64,000 nucleotides of DNA from Centropus unirufus (lineage: Eukaryota; Chordata; Aves; Cuculiformes; Centropidae): positions 1,142,949 through 1,206,948 of the forward strand of contig VYZI01000134.1 of assembly GCA_013397695.1 (NCBI GenBank). The letters run 5' to 3'. Positions 40,101 to 51,300 of this stretch are shown here, one piece after another. The notes below the pieces were generated by a model, which was given only the letters and a program-made list of their open reading frames with translations, searched no databases and had not been told where the DNA came from. Each line of letters opens with the position of its first letter. Position 1 is the stretch's first letter. The position numbers and the translations under genes are program-made.

Positions 40101-42447
40101 TCAAATTCTGCAAGACTTACTTTGTTAGTATTTAAAAACCTTGTCCGGTATGGAAAATGTACATCTCGGGAGATGGTACTAGAGTTCCAGAGTTTAAACA
40201 AATGTATTGAGATCATCTTTGAAGAAGTAATAATTATCATCCAGGCTTCAGTATTTAGCATCAGAAGATGCTAAATTCACAGGCAATCTTGCAGAACTGC
40301 ACTGCAACTTTCTATACATAAAAGTGTAACTGTGAAAATTAAATGCATGTTGTATTACAGCCTAGAGAAATCTCTGTGTGTTTGTAAGATTTTTAGATTA
40401 ACTCAATGTTTATTTAATTTATTTCATGAGTTTTCCCTTTCCAGGACTAATCTCTATCACTTTCAAAAATATAGTGTCTCAAAAGGCAGCAATATAGTTA
40501 ATAGAATCAATTTAGGTTAACAACTATAGCAAAGCCTACTAAATCCAACAGCAATAGCCAATATGTTAGCATGCTTATTCACAATTTCAGCTCCTTGTAG
40601 AGAATCACAGAGTGAAAACAAATCTTTAACGGGAGGTTTAACTACAAACTGAATTTATTTACCAAAGCAGTAAATTTGAATGTTGCATATCAAGGTGAAA
40701 TTAAGAAGATGAATGTTCTGAAAAGGCAGAAGTTTCATACAAAAACGTAAGAATTTTAATTTATTTCAGTGATATAAGTGCAAATTCTAATGGAATTATT
40801 TCCATTGCTACAAAAATTCTTAAACGTGGCTAGCAAATATTTATACCATTTACAAGTATTTTTAATAACAAAGCTAGGCTTCTGTCAGTTGAAATGGGCA
40901 GTTTGGGGAGAATAAGAAAAAAAGCTATGTTTGCCTCGTTATCATATATACATGACTGAAAGTGATTGGTATCTTTAACTGCAAAAATAAAAGTCAGTAG
41001 TTCAAACAAGGGTAATACTAAGCTTGCTGCATCTTATTTCCATCTTCAAAAGCCCATTCTGGAGGAAAAAGCACTCTGTTACAATTCTGACTGTGGATTG
41101 CTCCTGAGGTATACTCATGTAAAATTACGAATGATCCTAGGTTATAACTTTTGCTTTAATTTATCCTGATAGAAAATACCCAGCATTGTTAAAAGCATTT
41201 GAGAATAAGATGCTATTTATATTTGAAGTACAAGATATGATATATTCCAGCGCTTTTTTTTAAGTTGGACACTGGCTGCAGAGCTCTTTGCATGTGAAAA
41301 TATATTTTGAATGTTCTAATGAAAAATGTGTTATTTTTAGCAAATAAATGATTTTGTGATTTTTCTTTTGAAATATTTATTTTGTTGTTGGAACAGTGGC
41401 TCTTCCTAGAAAATCATATGATGACAACAATGTGATAGGTAATTTATAGATAATTCTTCAGCGAGTTATTCATGAGAAGGAACAGAAAGAATGACAGAAA
41501 TACAATAAACAATAAATGAAAAAGAAATTACTTTCATGCACAAATGGAAGTGACCTGCACGAAAAAAATATTCCTCTGTATTTCCAGCCACTTCTGAGTA
41601 CAAGTATTTACCTCTTGAACAACTGATTCAAAAGATCGAATAACCAGGGTCAATTTTTACTTTTCAGAAGAAGTTTAACTTCTGCATTCTATTGTTTTCT
41701 GTACAAGAGGTGACTAAAATAAGGAAAACCATTTGGATTTCAGTGTGCTAATTAGGCACAGAAACATTAGGACCTGGAAACTAGGGTGAAGCTGCAATTA
41801 GCTGAGATTTAATGAGCTGTGTAATGATAAGTGACAGGGCTATGTAACTTTACAGCCATAATTTCCTGACTAGATGAACTCTTAAACACTGTAATGCTAC
41901 ATCCTACCCCAAGGCACGTTGACCTTTCTAGCTGCCCAGAGGAGAAACAACTGCCAGCAAAGTTTTTAGGACCTGCACAATATATTAGCAACAGGAAATT
42001 CCTATAGTTTCAGGGCAATTTCTCACCCTGATCAGAGCAAGCATCATTTACCATGCTAGTCTAAATATTTTTTCTTCCCCTTATAATCTAGTTTATGTGG
42101 CTAAAAGAGTTTGTCTAATGATAAGAGGATCTTCTGAAGTAGCCACATTCCAATAGGATATCAAGGGCATCCAATATCCACAGCAACATCAAATACAGTT
42201 TGGTTGATTGAAAGGATGCACAAAGTAAGCCTATAATAAAACACCTCATAAAAGAGGACTAGAAATGCAATCTCAGACAGACAGCAAACATCAACAGTAG
42301 AAAAATTCTATTTGTAACATTCAGGAATATCGAGGACAAAAGTCCACAAGATAAAGCATGGGTGTGAGAACCAAGTTATCTGAAGCAACTAAATGCTTCT
42401 GACTGCCCATGGAGAATCTTGCATAATAAAAAAGTTATTTGAAACAT
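31166..42447. other. Long gene-poor stretch, about 11 kb
   Basis: No gene, RNA gene or transposon is recognised here. Small items are a (TAA)6 microsatellite at 38582-38600, a GC-richer patch at 37600-37740, an octamer-rich spot (ATTTGCAT twice) near 34489-34501, an AT-rich patch with homeodomain/POU-like motifs at 33390-33490, and an open frame of about 107 codons at 35532-35852 preceded by an acceptor-like site. None amounts to a supported gene. Confidence 0.4.
38582..38600. repeat. (TAA)6 microsatellite
   Basis: Six uninterrupted TAA units plus one base. Short and simple, with no associated element seen. Confidence 0.9.
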
Positions 42448-42548
42448 TGTCCTAGGTTACAATGTAAGATGTGCCCAAAGGTATGTATTCTATCACCATC
42501 TTCACAAGCTGTTAAAGCAGGTGGGGCAATGTTCATTGTCTCCTACCA

Positions 42549-42687
42549 TGACTCATCCTTGATAACTCTCTCTGGGAGTTATCTCTGTTCAATGGGCAAT
42601 CAAGGACTCTGCCACATGACTCATAGATAACTCTCTCCGGACTATCTCCTGTTAATGGGCCCATCAATGCCTTACCTCATGACTCAC
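42549..42687 (+). repeat. Imperfect tandem repeats with AP-1 sites in the LTR U3 region
   Basis: The word CATGACTCA recurs at 42547, 42615 and 42678, spaced 68 and 63 bases apart. In the first two copies similar text follows (GATAACTCTCTC, then a TATCTC block and AATGGGC). Each repeat contains TGACTCA, the AP-1 consensus (42549, 42617, 42680). U3 enhancer duplications of this kind are common in retroviral LTRs. Confidence 0.75.
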
Positions 42688-42740
42688 CATCCCATTGTGA
42701 GATGCTCCGCCCAGGAAGAGGAACAGGGCGTTCCCATCTG

Positions 42741-42749
42741 TATATAATC
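42741..42749 (+). promoter_or_regulatory. TATA box of the LTR
   Basis: TATATAATC lies about 30 bases downstream of the GC box CTCCGCCC. A transcription start would be expected about 25-30 bases further on, near 42768-42775, which would begin the R region. No start was mapped; this is inferred from spacing. Confidence 0.65.
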
Positions 42750-42917
42750 AGGAGTCTGGAACACCACAGTAGCCCTTACCTATGGGACTCTCCGAGGACA
42801 AGAGCTACGTAGCTGCCACTGGACTTTCCAAGGAAGAGCAGACTCTTCTACAGAGCCACATCCACCACTTCAGGAGGACTGCAGCCACCACTTCATTGGA
42901 CTGCTACCGCCACTCTG

Positions 42918-42955
42918 ACTGACAGGGTGTCGGGTTGTATTCTGACCCTGTCAGT
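42918..42955 (+). other. Perfect 11-bp hairpin in the LTR R/U5 region
   Basis: ACTGACAGGGT (42918-42928) and ACCCTGTCAGT (42945-42955) are exact reverse complements separated by 16 bases. The hairpin lies about 45 bases before the ATTAAA signal, within the part that would be transcribed. Stable stem-loops in this position occur in several retroviral leader and polyadenylation regions. Confidence 0.75.
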
Positions 42956-43001
42956 GGTTTTCTTTTGTACTATTGCATTTATTTTATTTTTTTCTTCTCC
43001 T

Positions 43002-43007
43002 ATTAAA
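43002..43007 (+). terminator. Polyadenylation signal ATTAAA of the LTR
   Basis: ATTAAA follows a T-rich tract (42977-42999) and precedes the short U5 remainder. It is the common variant signal used by many avian LTRs. The LTR ends 48 bases downstream. Confidence 0.65.
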
Positions 43008-43192
43008 TTGTATTTCTGACTCAGAGTCTCACTGGTTTGCTTTCAAACCGGCACAAACATATAAAAAAATATTTGAAGATCATGAAGTCCTCAGTTCCCC
43101 AATGGGAGACACTAACATATTGCTAATGCTTTCAAAAGAGAATAAAGGGAATAATTTGTTTAGAATCTTAATCATTCTAGGATAAATAGAAT

Positions 43193-43704
43193 CCTGTATT
43201 TAGTTCTGGGCCACTCACTGCAAGAAGGATGTTGAGATTCTGATGCGTGTCCAGAGAAGCACAACAAAGCTGGTGAAGGGACTGGAGAACAAGTCTTGTG
43301 AGGAGTGGCTGAAGGAGCTGGAGTTGTTTATCCTGAAGAAGAAGAGGCTGAGGAGGGACCTTATCGCTGCTGCCAATTGCCTGAAAGGAGGTTGTGGAGA
43401 GGTGGGTGCTGGTCTCTTCTCCCAAGTGACAGGGGATAGGACAAGGTGGAATGGCCCCAAGCTGTGCCAGGGGTGGCTCAGATTGGACATTAGGAAGAAG
43501 TTTTTCAGTGAAAGGGTCATCAGTTGCTGAAACAGCCTGCCTAGGGAGGTGGTGGAATCACCATCCCTGGATGTATTTAGAAGACTGGGAGATGAGATGC
43601 TTAGGGATATGGTTTAGTGGTAGACAGGTGTGGTTGGACTCAATGACCTCAGAGGTCTTTTCCAACCTAGTAACTATGTGATTCTGTAATTCTGTGATTC
43701 TGTG
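43193..43704 (+). mobile_element. CR1 LINE, 5'-truncated, intact 3' end
   Basis: Sense CR1 3' region beginning 'tgtatttagttctgggccactcactgcaagaaggatgttgag' and continuing through the standard landmarks ('gctggtgaagggactggagaacaag', 'aaaggaggttgtggagaggtgggtgctggtctcttctcccaagtgac', 'gaggtggtggaatcaccatccctgg', 'gacctcagaggtcttttccaacct'). It closes with three tail octamers, ATTCTGTA ATTCTGTG ATTCTGTG, at 43681-43704. It lies only about 135 bases downstream of the solo LTR. Open frames of 76-101 codons on both strands here come from the repeat and are not genes. Confidence 0.95.
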
Positions 43705-45984
43705 AAATAAACTGTAATGTGTGCCATACCTATGCACTCACCATTTTTTTCTCCTTTGCTCATAGTTCTTCTCCTTCAGCACAAAGCACACATTTATTGT
43801 GACTGAGATAAGCTCTCTGTGGAGATATGCCTGAATTTTTCCCAATTTTGCTTTTCATCCACCATCCACCATTCTGTTCTATTCTAATAAAATTTATAGT
43901 AAACAAGACTTAGAGATGATGCAGTGAAAGAACATGTGGAAAGCTCCAAATACTTAGATTCAGATTAGGCTGAGATTTTGGCAGAATTTAAATATCTGAG
44001 TTGATGAGAACAACAAAAATCCTGTTCTGCGACATGTGTCCTGGATGTACCCAAGAATTTGCCACTGTCTGCCTGTACATGCAGCAATAGTCTGGACTAA
44101 ACAGTGAGCTCCCACTCATGCTCAAGCACCACATAGACTTTCTGCATAATCCATGAAGGCATCGAACACCTGTAATTTGGCAGAAAGCCCAGCAACACGG
44201 TCACATCCATGGAAAGTGTACACAGACTGTACATATATATCTATATCATCTATATCTATATCTATCTATATCTATATCTCTACACACACAGTGCATGGAG
44301 CTGCCTGGGACTTCAAAACTGAAAATAACTTCTGGAAGTGGGTGGCAAGGGAGGAAGCCATGAAGAAAACAGACTAAATACGGTGTTCCCCAAATGCCGT
44401 GTCTATTATCTCTACTGTTATGTACGTGTTATGATAGCTGTACAAAGCTAGTGATATTATACCAAATATGGGTGTATCAACAATCCCAAGGAGATGATAC
44501 TGGTCTGACATGTAGTTCAGAAGTTCTGAGCCTTAAGATGTGTGAAGACATGGAAATCATTGGCAGCATTACTAGGCTGTAATATCCCTCTGCGTTTTTC
44601 CACTGCCTGTCACTCTTTGCTTCCTCAGTGGCTTGACGTGCAGAATGATTTTTTTTTCTGGGGCTGACAGAAAAATAGCCTTTCTTTTCAGTTTGCTGTT
44701 TTATTTCTACACTATTCCCTGATTCAGTGACCGACAGCAGAGAAAGTACAGCTGATGTGACAAGGGAGAAGTACATTAAGCCAATTTTGCTATAAAAAGA
44801 GTAATGTGTAATGAAGTTGTGTGGGAACCGTGGCCTCATCTAGTTGTGAAAGGAGTCAAATACAATTGCAACTCAGTTAAGATCCTTAGAAATTGATTAC
44901 CAACTACCTTTTTTGTTGAAAATCTGGTTTAGTCCCCAACAAATACTACCAATGCTTCATTAGCACTATCACAAACATCCATAACTATCCAAAACTGCCA
45001 CATGCTCCACTATTTAATTAACTAGGTGATGAGGAGCATGGTTATGCAAGACAGGCCTTCACATTTGAAGACTCTAAGGGCTTTGCTGTAGTATTTTCTT
45101 TCAATAAAGTTTCTTCTGTTTTATCTAATAAATGGGATGGAAAGGAGGGAGGCTGCAGGCAGCGCACCAGGACACAGCTCCTTCCTGCCAACCTTGTTCT
45201 TAGGAACATGCTTCTCACTATATTTTTTCTGGAAATAGTAAACAGCAGGCCTGGAAAAGGACATGGATTTAGCTGCGCTCCTGGAGACCACACTGCATGA
45301 TGAACTGTTGTACTAGAAAGTATCTCTGGTGGAAAAGCAGAGCCATGATCCATCTGCCTTTGGAGAAATACAGCCCAAGGCAGACTTTGTAAAGAGGAAT
45401 CCCCTTTCCAGCAGCACTGTGCATTGTGCTCTGTGGGAGGGGAATAGTGGGAAAAAAGAAAGAAGACAAAGCTGGTTACTACTACCTCTGACCTGGCATG
45501 TCTATCTGCCGGCTCCTAATGCAACTTCATGGGGAAGCTGCATCTTCACAAAAATCAGAGTTAATGGACTGCTGATAGGCATTGCTTTTCTTTATTCCCT
45601 CACTAATCTTTCCAGACTACTTGCCTGAGTGTTTCTCATACTCTGCAAAATGGCTTTCAGAGATGGGGGGGATAATATCCAGCTATGAGAAAAGCTTTCA
45701 ACAGTCCTCTACTGTCCCAGCAAAGTAACTCAGTCTGGAACACAAATATCATAGAAAGAAGCGCCGATATTGATTGCATACAGCATTCCCCAAATAACTG
45801 CCACAACGTACACAATTATCCCTCACCAAGCAACACAAGAGTGAAAAGTGATGTACCAGCAGCCTTTGGGAGATAAGCAGAAGAGTGATGCAATTCACAG
45901 CAGTGGGCCACGGACAGCAAACTACTACTTCTTCCTCAGAGTACCCAAATTTTGTATCATTCTTGTATGCTGGTGGCATAGCAC
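43705..45984. other. Non-coding stretch with a TATATC microsatellite
   Basis: No gene is recognised. A (TATATC)n/(CA)n microsatellite lies at 44231-44290. Open frames reach 120 codons on the minus strand (44477-44839) and 103 codons (45042-45353), without recognisable domains or signal peptides. Confidence 0.4.
44231..44290. repeat. Compound TATATC / CA microsatellite
   Basis: Interrupted units of TATATC and CTATATCTATC are followed by ACACACACA. The array is imperfect and is likely to vary in length between individuals. Confidence 0.85.
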
Positions 45985-46422
45985 AATCATGACACATGGA
46001 TTGGGGAGGACAGCAAGCCTGGTGAAGGGGCTGGAGCACAAGTCTTATGGGAAGTGGCTGAGGGAACTGAGGCTGCTTAGCTGGAGAAGAGGAGGCTGAA
46101 GGGTGACCTTATTGCTCTCCACAACTACCTGACAGGAGGTTGTAGTGAGGTGGGTACTGCTCTCTTCTCCAAAGTAACAAGTGATAGGATGAGAGGAAAT
46201 GGCCTCAAGCTGCATCAGGAAAAATTTCTTTACTGAAAGAGTGGTGAAATGTTGAAATAGGCTGCCCAGGGAAGTGGTGGAGTCACCATCCCTGGAGGTG
46301 TTCTAAAAATGTGTAGATGGGGTAGGTGCTTCAGGACATGTTTTAGTAGGCACGTTAGTGTTGTGTTGATTGTTGGACTGGATGACCTTAGAGGTCTTTT
46401 ACAACTTTAATGATTCTATGAT
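45985..46422 (+). mobile_element. CR1 LINE, 5'-truncated, intact 3' end
   Basis: Sense CR1 3' region: 'gcctggtgaaggggctggagcacaagtcttatgggaagtggctgagggaactgaggctgcttag' at 46017-46080, 'ctgacaggaggttgtagtgaggtgggtactgctctcttctcc' at 46128-46170, 'ggctgcccagggaagtggtggagtcaccatccctggaggtg' at 46260-46300, and 'gatgaccttagaggtcttttacaactttaatgattctatg' ending near 46422. Part of the segment normally found around 46215-46245 is shortened relative to the copies at 21275 and 43193. Confidence 0.93.
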
Positions 46423-48201
46423 AACAAGAGTTTGCTATGCTAATATTGCTTTATGAAACCTCTTTCTCAGCCAGCCACAGAGATTTGAATGGAGGGTACC
46501 ATTCACTTTTTCTTTTTCAATTAAAATAATAGCTCCCACTTTAATGTGGAAAGATTGGAAGCATGTGAATGAAATCCTGAAGTATTTTTCTAATTTCAGT
46601 GCAAGCAGTGCAGCCAAAGTTGTGGGAGAGCCTTGAGAAATGGCCACCTGGCTCATGTGCGAGGTTTCAATCCCTGCCGAAACCTGTTGATACGATATTT
46701 CCTTGAAAGTGGCAGTACACACCATCCTTTAGAAAAGCTTGATAAAAATCTGTAAATAATGCAAGGAAATTCTTCAACAGCTGCAAGAGAAAGGTACTGA
46801 ATTCTTTCTAATTTAAAGACAGCTTGATGCAATCTTATCTCCATGTAATGGAGGAAAAATACAGCTTAACGATCAAACCATAGTATAGAAAAATATCTCA
46901 AGGAAAAAAATCCCTCTCCTATGCCCAAGCAGTGAAAATATTTTCATAAGATTTTGCACACTCTATCTTCAGTGATATTATATGAATTAGTTAAAACCCC
47001 TTCTGAAACATGCTGAAATCTAGCATGATTTTGAAGCGTGAAGCAGCAAGAGGTTCACCAGGGTTTTGATCCTTTGATCCCTCCAGAGGAGCAATTCTGC
47101 TTTAGTCATCTATTTTGCAAGACTTTCCAGCCAAAAGTCCCCCTAATGCAATAACTCACTTATAACTGTGATTACCAAATAGATAAACCAATGGAAATTA
47201 TTCATTCCCTGTTTCAACATGAGTGGTGCATGGTGAGGAGTAGGTGGCCACTTGGAAAAAAATCACCTTCCCTCTGTTCCTCCAGTTTCTTCCAGTAATT
47301 CCAGTAGACTGGAAAAATGAGATTTAGAGCCACAAAATTATTTCCCAGAATCTCTTTAGGTCAGCAATGCTATTCGATTCTTATTTAGTAAAGTAATACA
47401 TATACTTGTAATGCTTCTCCAACTAGACCTTTTGAATCTCATTTTCAGAACCAACTTGTTGCAGCTACCCACAAAAGCAGTTTTCATAAAAATTCCATCT
47501 GGTTTTGCTGCCACACGGTGAATATTCTGCTCCGATCAAGGCAACATGGAGCTTGAATCTCAATTAGTGTAGTGAATTGAGGGCATTTTTCACCTATCTG
47601 CTCTGAGCAATGCAAAAGCTGTTCAACTGTGTACTTCTGTATCTGTTTCAATTCCCTTGTAGCTTAATATTGATCTGGATTTCCTGAGGATGTAATGTTT
47701 ATTCTTCTAATTATTATTTTGAATGACTGATTTATACACAATTTCAACCACAGTTTAGTACCATTTTCAAATAAGAGGATTTCTAAATTTTAAAAATCAA
47801 AGAAGAAAAATGATACAATAGATTTTAGAAGATGCAGACTATGAGAAAACTTTTGCTCCTGAGAAGTGATGGGATGGATTTTCTATCTCTGTCTGCTCTT
47901 TGGTTCTTTAGAGCAGCAAGCAGCCGTGAGTAGCCAGCCACTAGGGCTATCATTGATTTCTAGCATCACTTGGCCAGATAAGTGGAAGGGGTAAGCATTG
48001 ATGGTTGCAGGTATAGAAATGGTGAAGACAACACACTTCAGAAGCTGCAGGTGGCTCAATGGTGACTTTTAGGCAGGCGTATGGCTAGAAAATTGCAAAT
48101 AAAAACTGCAGTAAAGGCAAAAATCACCAATTCCAGGGCATTCAGAAGAGTGAATGACTTTAATTACAACCAACGAGACGAGACTGAGGCTGGAAAACAG
48201 G
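46423..48201. other. Non-coding stretch
   Basis: AT-rich sequence with no gene, RNA gene or repeat I can recognise. Open frames are below 100 codons. Confidence 0.4.
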
Positions 48202-48391
48202 TCCTCCCTCGCTTCCTCCCTTTCTTCCTCCCTCCCTCCCTTCCTTTCTCCCTTCCTTGCTCCCTCCCTTCCTTCCTCCCTCGCTTCCTTCCTCCCTCGC
48301 TTCCTTCCTCCCTCGCTTCCTTCCTTCCTCTCTTCCTTCCTTCCTCCCTCCCTTCCTCCCTTCCTTCCGTCCTTCTCTCCCTCCCTTCCTT
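48202..48391. repeat. CCTT/CCCT pyrimidine microsatellite, about 190 bp
   Basis: A nearly uninterrupted C/T strand made of CCTT and CCCT units. Within it a 16-bp higher-order unit (TCGCTTCCTTCCTCCC) repeats with TCGC at 48281, 48297 and 48313. Overlapping Leu/Pro/Ser-rich and, on the other strand, Gly/Arg/Glu/Lys-rich open frames (79-106 codons) arise from the repeat and are not genes. Such polypurine-polypyrimidine tracts can form triplex (H-DNA) structures. Confidence 0.95.
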
Positions 48392-51300
48392 GATGAGCTA
48401 GGATGGTGTGCTGCAGGGATATAGAACAATTTCTGTACTCTTTAATTCAATTAAGTTGATGCTAGCTATCAAGTCTAGGAAGTACATGAAGAGGTAAATT
48501 TAAATGGGATTAAGAAATAAAGTCTGCTGCATGGGAAATGAAGTCTGTGAAAGGGCAGCTTTGTCTCAGTGAGAAATGGGAAAACACAACCATTAGAAAA
48601 TCCCTAGAGGCAGCTAATGCATGAGACTTCACTTTGTTTTAACTAAATGAGATGTTTAAAGGTCTCTGCTATTATTCAGGGCAAAGATGTTTTTAGTAAA
48701 TAAGATTACATTTCATTAAGGAGAATTATTTCTTCTTCCTTAATTAACCATGAAATCTNNNNNNNNNNNNNNNNNNNNNNNNNNNNNNNNNNNNNNNNNN
48801 NNNNNNNNNNNNNNNNNNTTATCTATATCTAAATTTTTTAGATATCTATATCTAAATTTTTCTCTATAAGCTTGGGGCAAGTATGCAATGTCATTTGTCC
48901 ATAATGAAATGCTTGAAACTAGAATTTGGTTCATAGATGAGGAAAAGTAAAGAGAAGTGGCTGAATTATTTCCTAGCAAATAATTTTCTCAGAGAGCAAG
49001 AAACCCACACTCAGCAGCTAGAAAGCATGACAATGGCTGAAATTAATTCAGAGATATGGAAAAACAAAGCATATTGTGCAGGGCATAGACTAATTGTAAT
49101 CACCAAGTTAAAACCCCTCCTGGCTTTTGGATGAGCCTAGACCAGTTGCTTTGCTGTGTATTTGCATTCTGCACTGATAAGCTGAGCGATACCTGCCTCA
49201 GCAAGTATTCAGTCAGGATTTGTGTGCTCAGTTCAGTCCCTCATTTTCAGCTTGTGGCATGCAAGATATATTCTACGACAAGGGTTATACTTCATTTTGG
49301 AGGACAAAACATATATCACTCATCAGCAAAGAGGTGGTGCTGCTAAGAAGTTTTGTAATTAAGAAGCCTCACAATTGTATTCCATAATTTATTCATAGTA
49401 TCAATTACAGAATTCCGGGTAGAGGAAGTCAAACTAATTATATTTTTTAAAATTTAAATTAGTTTCTTCTGTTCAATTAAGGGAAGCCAGAAACTCTTCA
49501 GGGTACCCACACTGCCAATGGCAAAGTGTAATAGCTTTGCAGCAAGATGGTCAGCTGGAGCAGCTGCTGGAAGAACACTCTTTGCAAAACAAAAACTCTG
49601 GTAAAATCGCATTAGCCAGTTTAGTCATGGAAAGTGGCTGCTTAGCCCGCTGATTAAATAAATACTACTGGGTTTATTCATGAATGTAATTGCGCGACTT
49701 TTAAAAACAGAAATAATGACCAATATATTCAGGACCTACGGTCTGCCTTTCTGGATGATGAATAATGTTTCTTGGCCCAGCGGTCTAAACGCAGATGGCT
49801 GCTTGTGAGGTGTTTGGGACACGCTCATCCCAGACTCAAATCACCTTCTGGGGTGAGCATGGTCCTCTGCATCACTGAATGAGGAGTGGAGAACAGCCTC
49901 TTGTCTAGGGCAGGCCCCTCAGACCCATGAAGTGAGGGGATGAAATGGATTCTTCTTTTCCTGAGCGCAGATGAGTCGTGTTTATGGCACCCTAATGCAA
50001 CGTGGATCCTGCTGCGCTCCACACCAGCACCGATGGTTCAGGGGGCTGAACTCAGCAAAGCTCCCCCTTACAGCCTGGGCTGCATTGCTGCCTCCTCCCA
50101 CCCTCATTTCACTGGGCCAAGGACACCACTGCCGTTTTTTCTGGGGGATTGGAAGGAGGAGGGGGGAAGGCCTGAGCTTTCACCCAAAACCAAAGCTAAT
50201 TTCTTTATATGAAATCTTTCCACCTCACTTGCAAGGTGAGCAGTGCAACAAGCAGTGGTTTGGGCAGAGAATACTGTGAGCATTTCCTGGTGTAATTTCA
50301 AGTACCAAATATAAAAGCACGGGACGTGTACTTCATCCTCAACTGCTTATGCCCTGATAAAAGAGCAGAGGGCCCCAGGACCCATCAGGGCAGTTATTAC
50401 AGGACATTCCTTCACATATCCCACACAGTGAGTTACAGTGAGCTGTATTATAAATCCAGCTGTATTTTTAGGTGCATTAGTGGTCGCTTCACTACAATTG
50501 AGTCTGGTCAGAGTTCAGATGTTTGGTGGAGTCTTTTTATTCCTGCCTTTCCTCCTAAGAACTATAAACTCATTTTCTAGATATTTCATTGAAAAACCTC
50601 AGGACTGCAATTTCCATCTAGTTGATTGGGTAGGTTTGTTTCTGTCAGGAAAATTTCCAGAAAGATTAGTATATAACCAAGTAGTTTATTGTATTTCCTA
50701 ATTACAAAGAGAACAAGTTACCAGATCAAGCCAAAGCAATGCCATATCTTAGGTCAATTCCTCATGATACATCAGCAATCTTCGGTAGAAACTTCTCAAA
50801 TTCTGAATCAATGATTTGTGAACATCCGGAGCATGGGATATTAGCAGCATATAAGAAACTGGAATTTTTTTTTCCACAGATAAACAAGACCAGAGAGTAG
50901 ATAGTTAAAAGCTCTTGTAAGCATTAATGCAGCTAAAAAGGCTTTATTGTCTTCATCATCTTTTCAGTTAAAAACTATGCAACTGCAGACCCATTGTGGA
51001 AAGTGCAGTTTCTTACATGGGTGAATTTATTCAGTTCTTGGAGCAATGAAAAGTTTACAAAATTGCTCCAGTTGTCAGCTTCCTGTTAAAAGGGAAATAT
51101 GTTGGGAAAGTTGCTGGGAACAGAATAAAAAGAAAAGTACCCCAGACAGCACAGTAATGTCCTGTTTCCGACATCAAGATACAGAGATCCAAGGGCATAC
51201 TATGAAAATTGCCACATAGGTAAAGAAAAAACACTCCCGATTTTTTAAATCTCTCTTTAACATTTTGGAGTCCTAAATATTTTCATCATGTTTGTGTCAG

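Larger units (their letters stand above)
42448..43055 (+). mobile_element. Solo LTR of an endogenous retrovirus (ERVL-like)
   Basis: The element begins TGTCCTAGGTT and ends AAACCGGCACA, so it has the TG...CA ends and imperfect terminal inverted repeats of a retroviral LTR. It is flanked by a perfect direct repeat, AACAT (42443-42447 and 43056-43060). A 5-bp target duplication is typical of class III (ERVL-type) elements, whereas 4 or 6 bp is usual for the other classes. Internal signals are in the right order on the plus strand: GC box CTCCGCCC at 42705-42712, TATATAA at 42741, and ATTAAA polyadenylation signal at 43002-43007. The length is 608 bases. No gag, pol or env sequence adjoins it, so it is a solo LTR left by recombination between two LTRs. 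The perfect target duplication suggests it is not ancient. Confidence 0.93.

Noticed and set aside
43061..43192. Possible internal retroviral sequence next to the LTR
   Set aside because: Only unique AT-rich sequence follows the target duplication. No gag, pol or env similarity is seen, so the element is a solo LTR.
43215..43681. Open frames of 76-101 codons on both strands
   Set aside because: They are entirely inside a CR1 3' end and its tail.
44477..44839. 120-codon minus-strand open frame
   Set aside because: No recognisable motif, and single open frames of this size are expected by chance.
48081..48429. Pro/Leu/Ser-rich and Gly/Arg/Glu/Lys-rich open frames on opposite strands
   Set aside because: Products of the CCTT-type microsatellite.
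48740..48979. Open frame crossing the N gap
   Set aside because: It contains about 20 unknown residues because it runs through 60 Ns, so the frame has no meaning.
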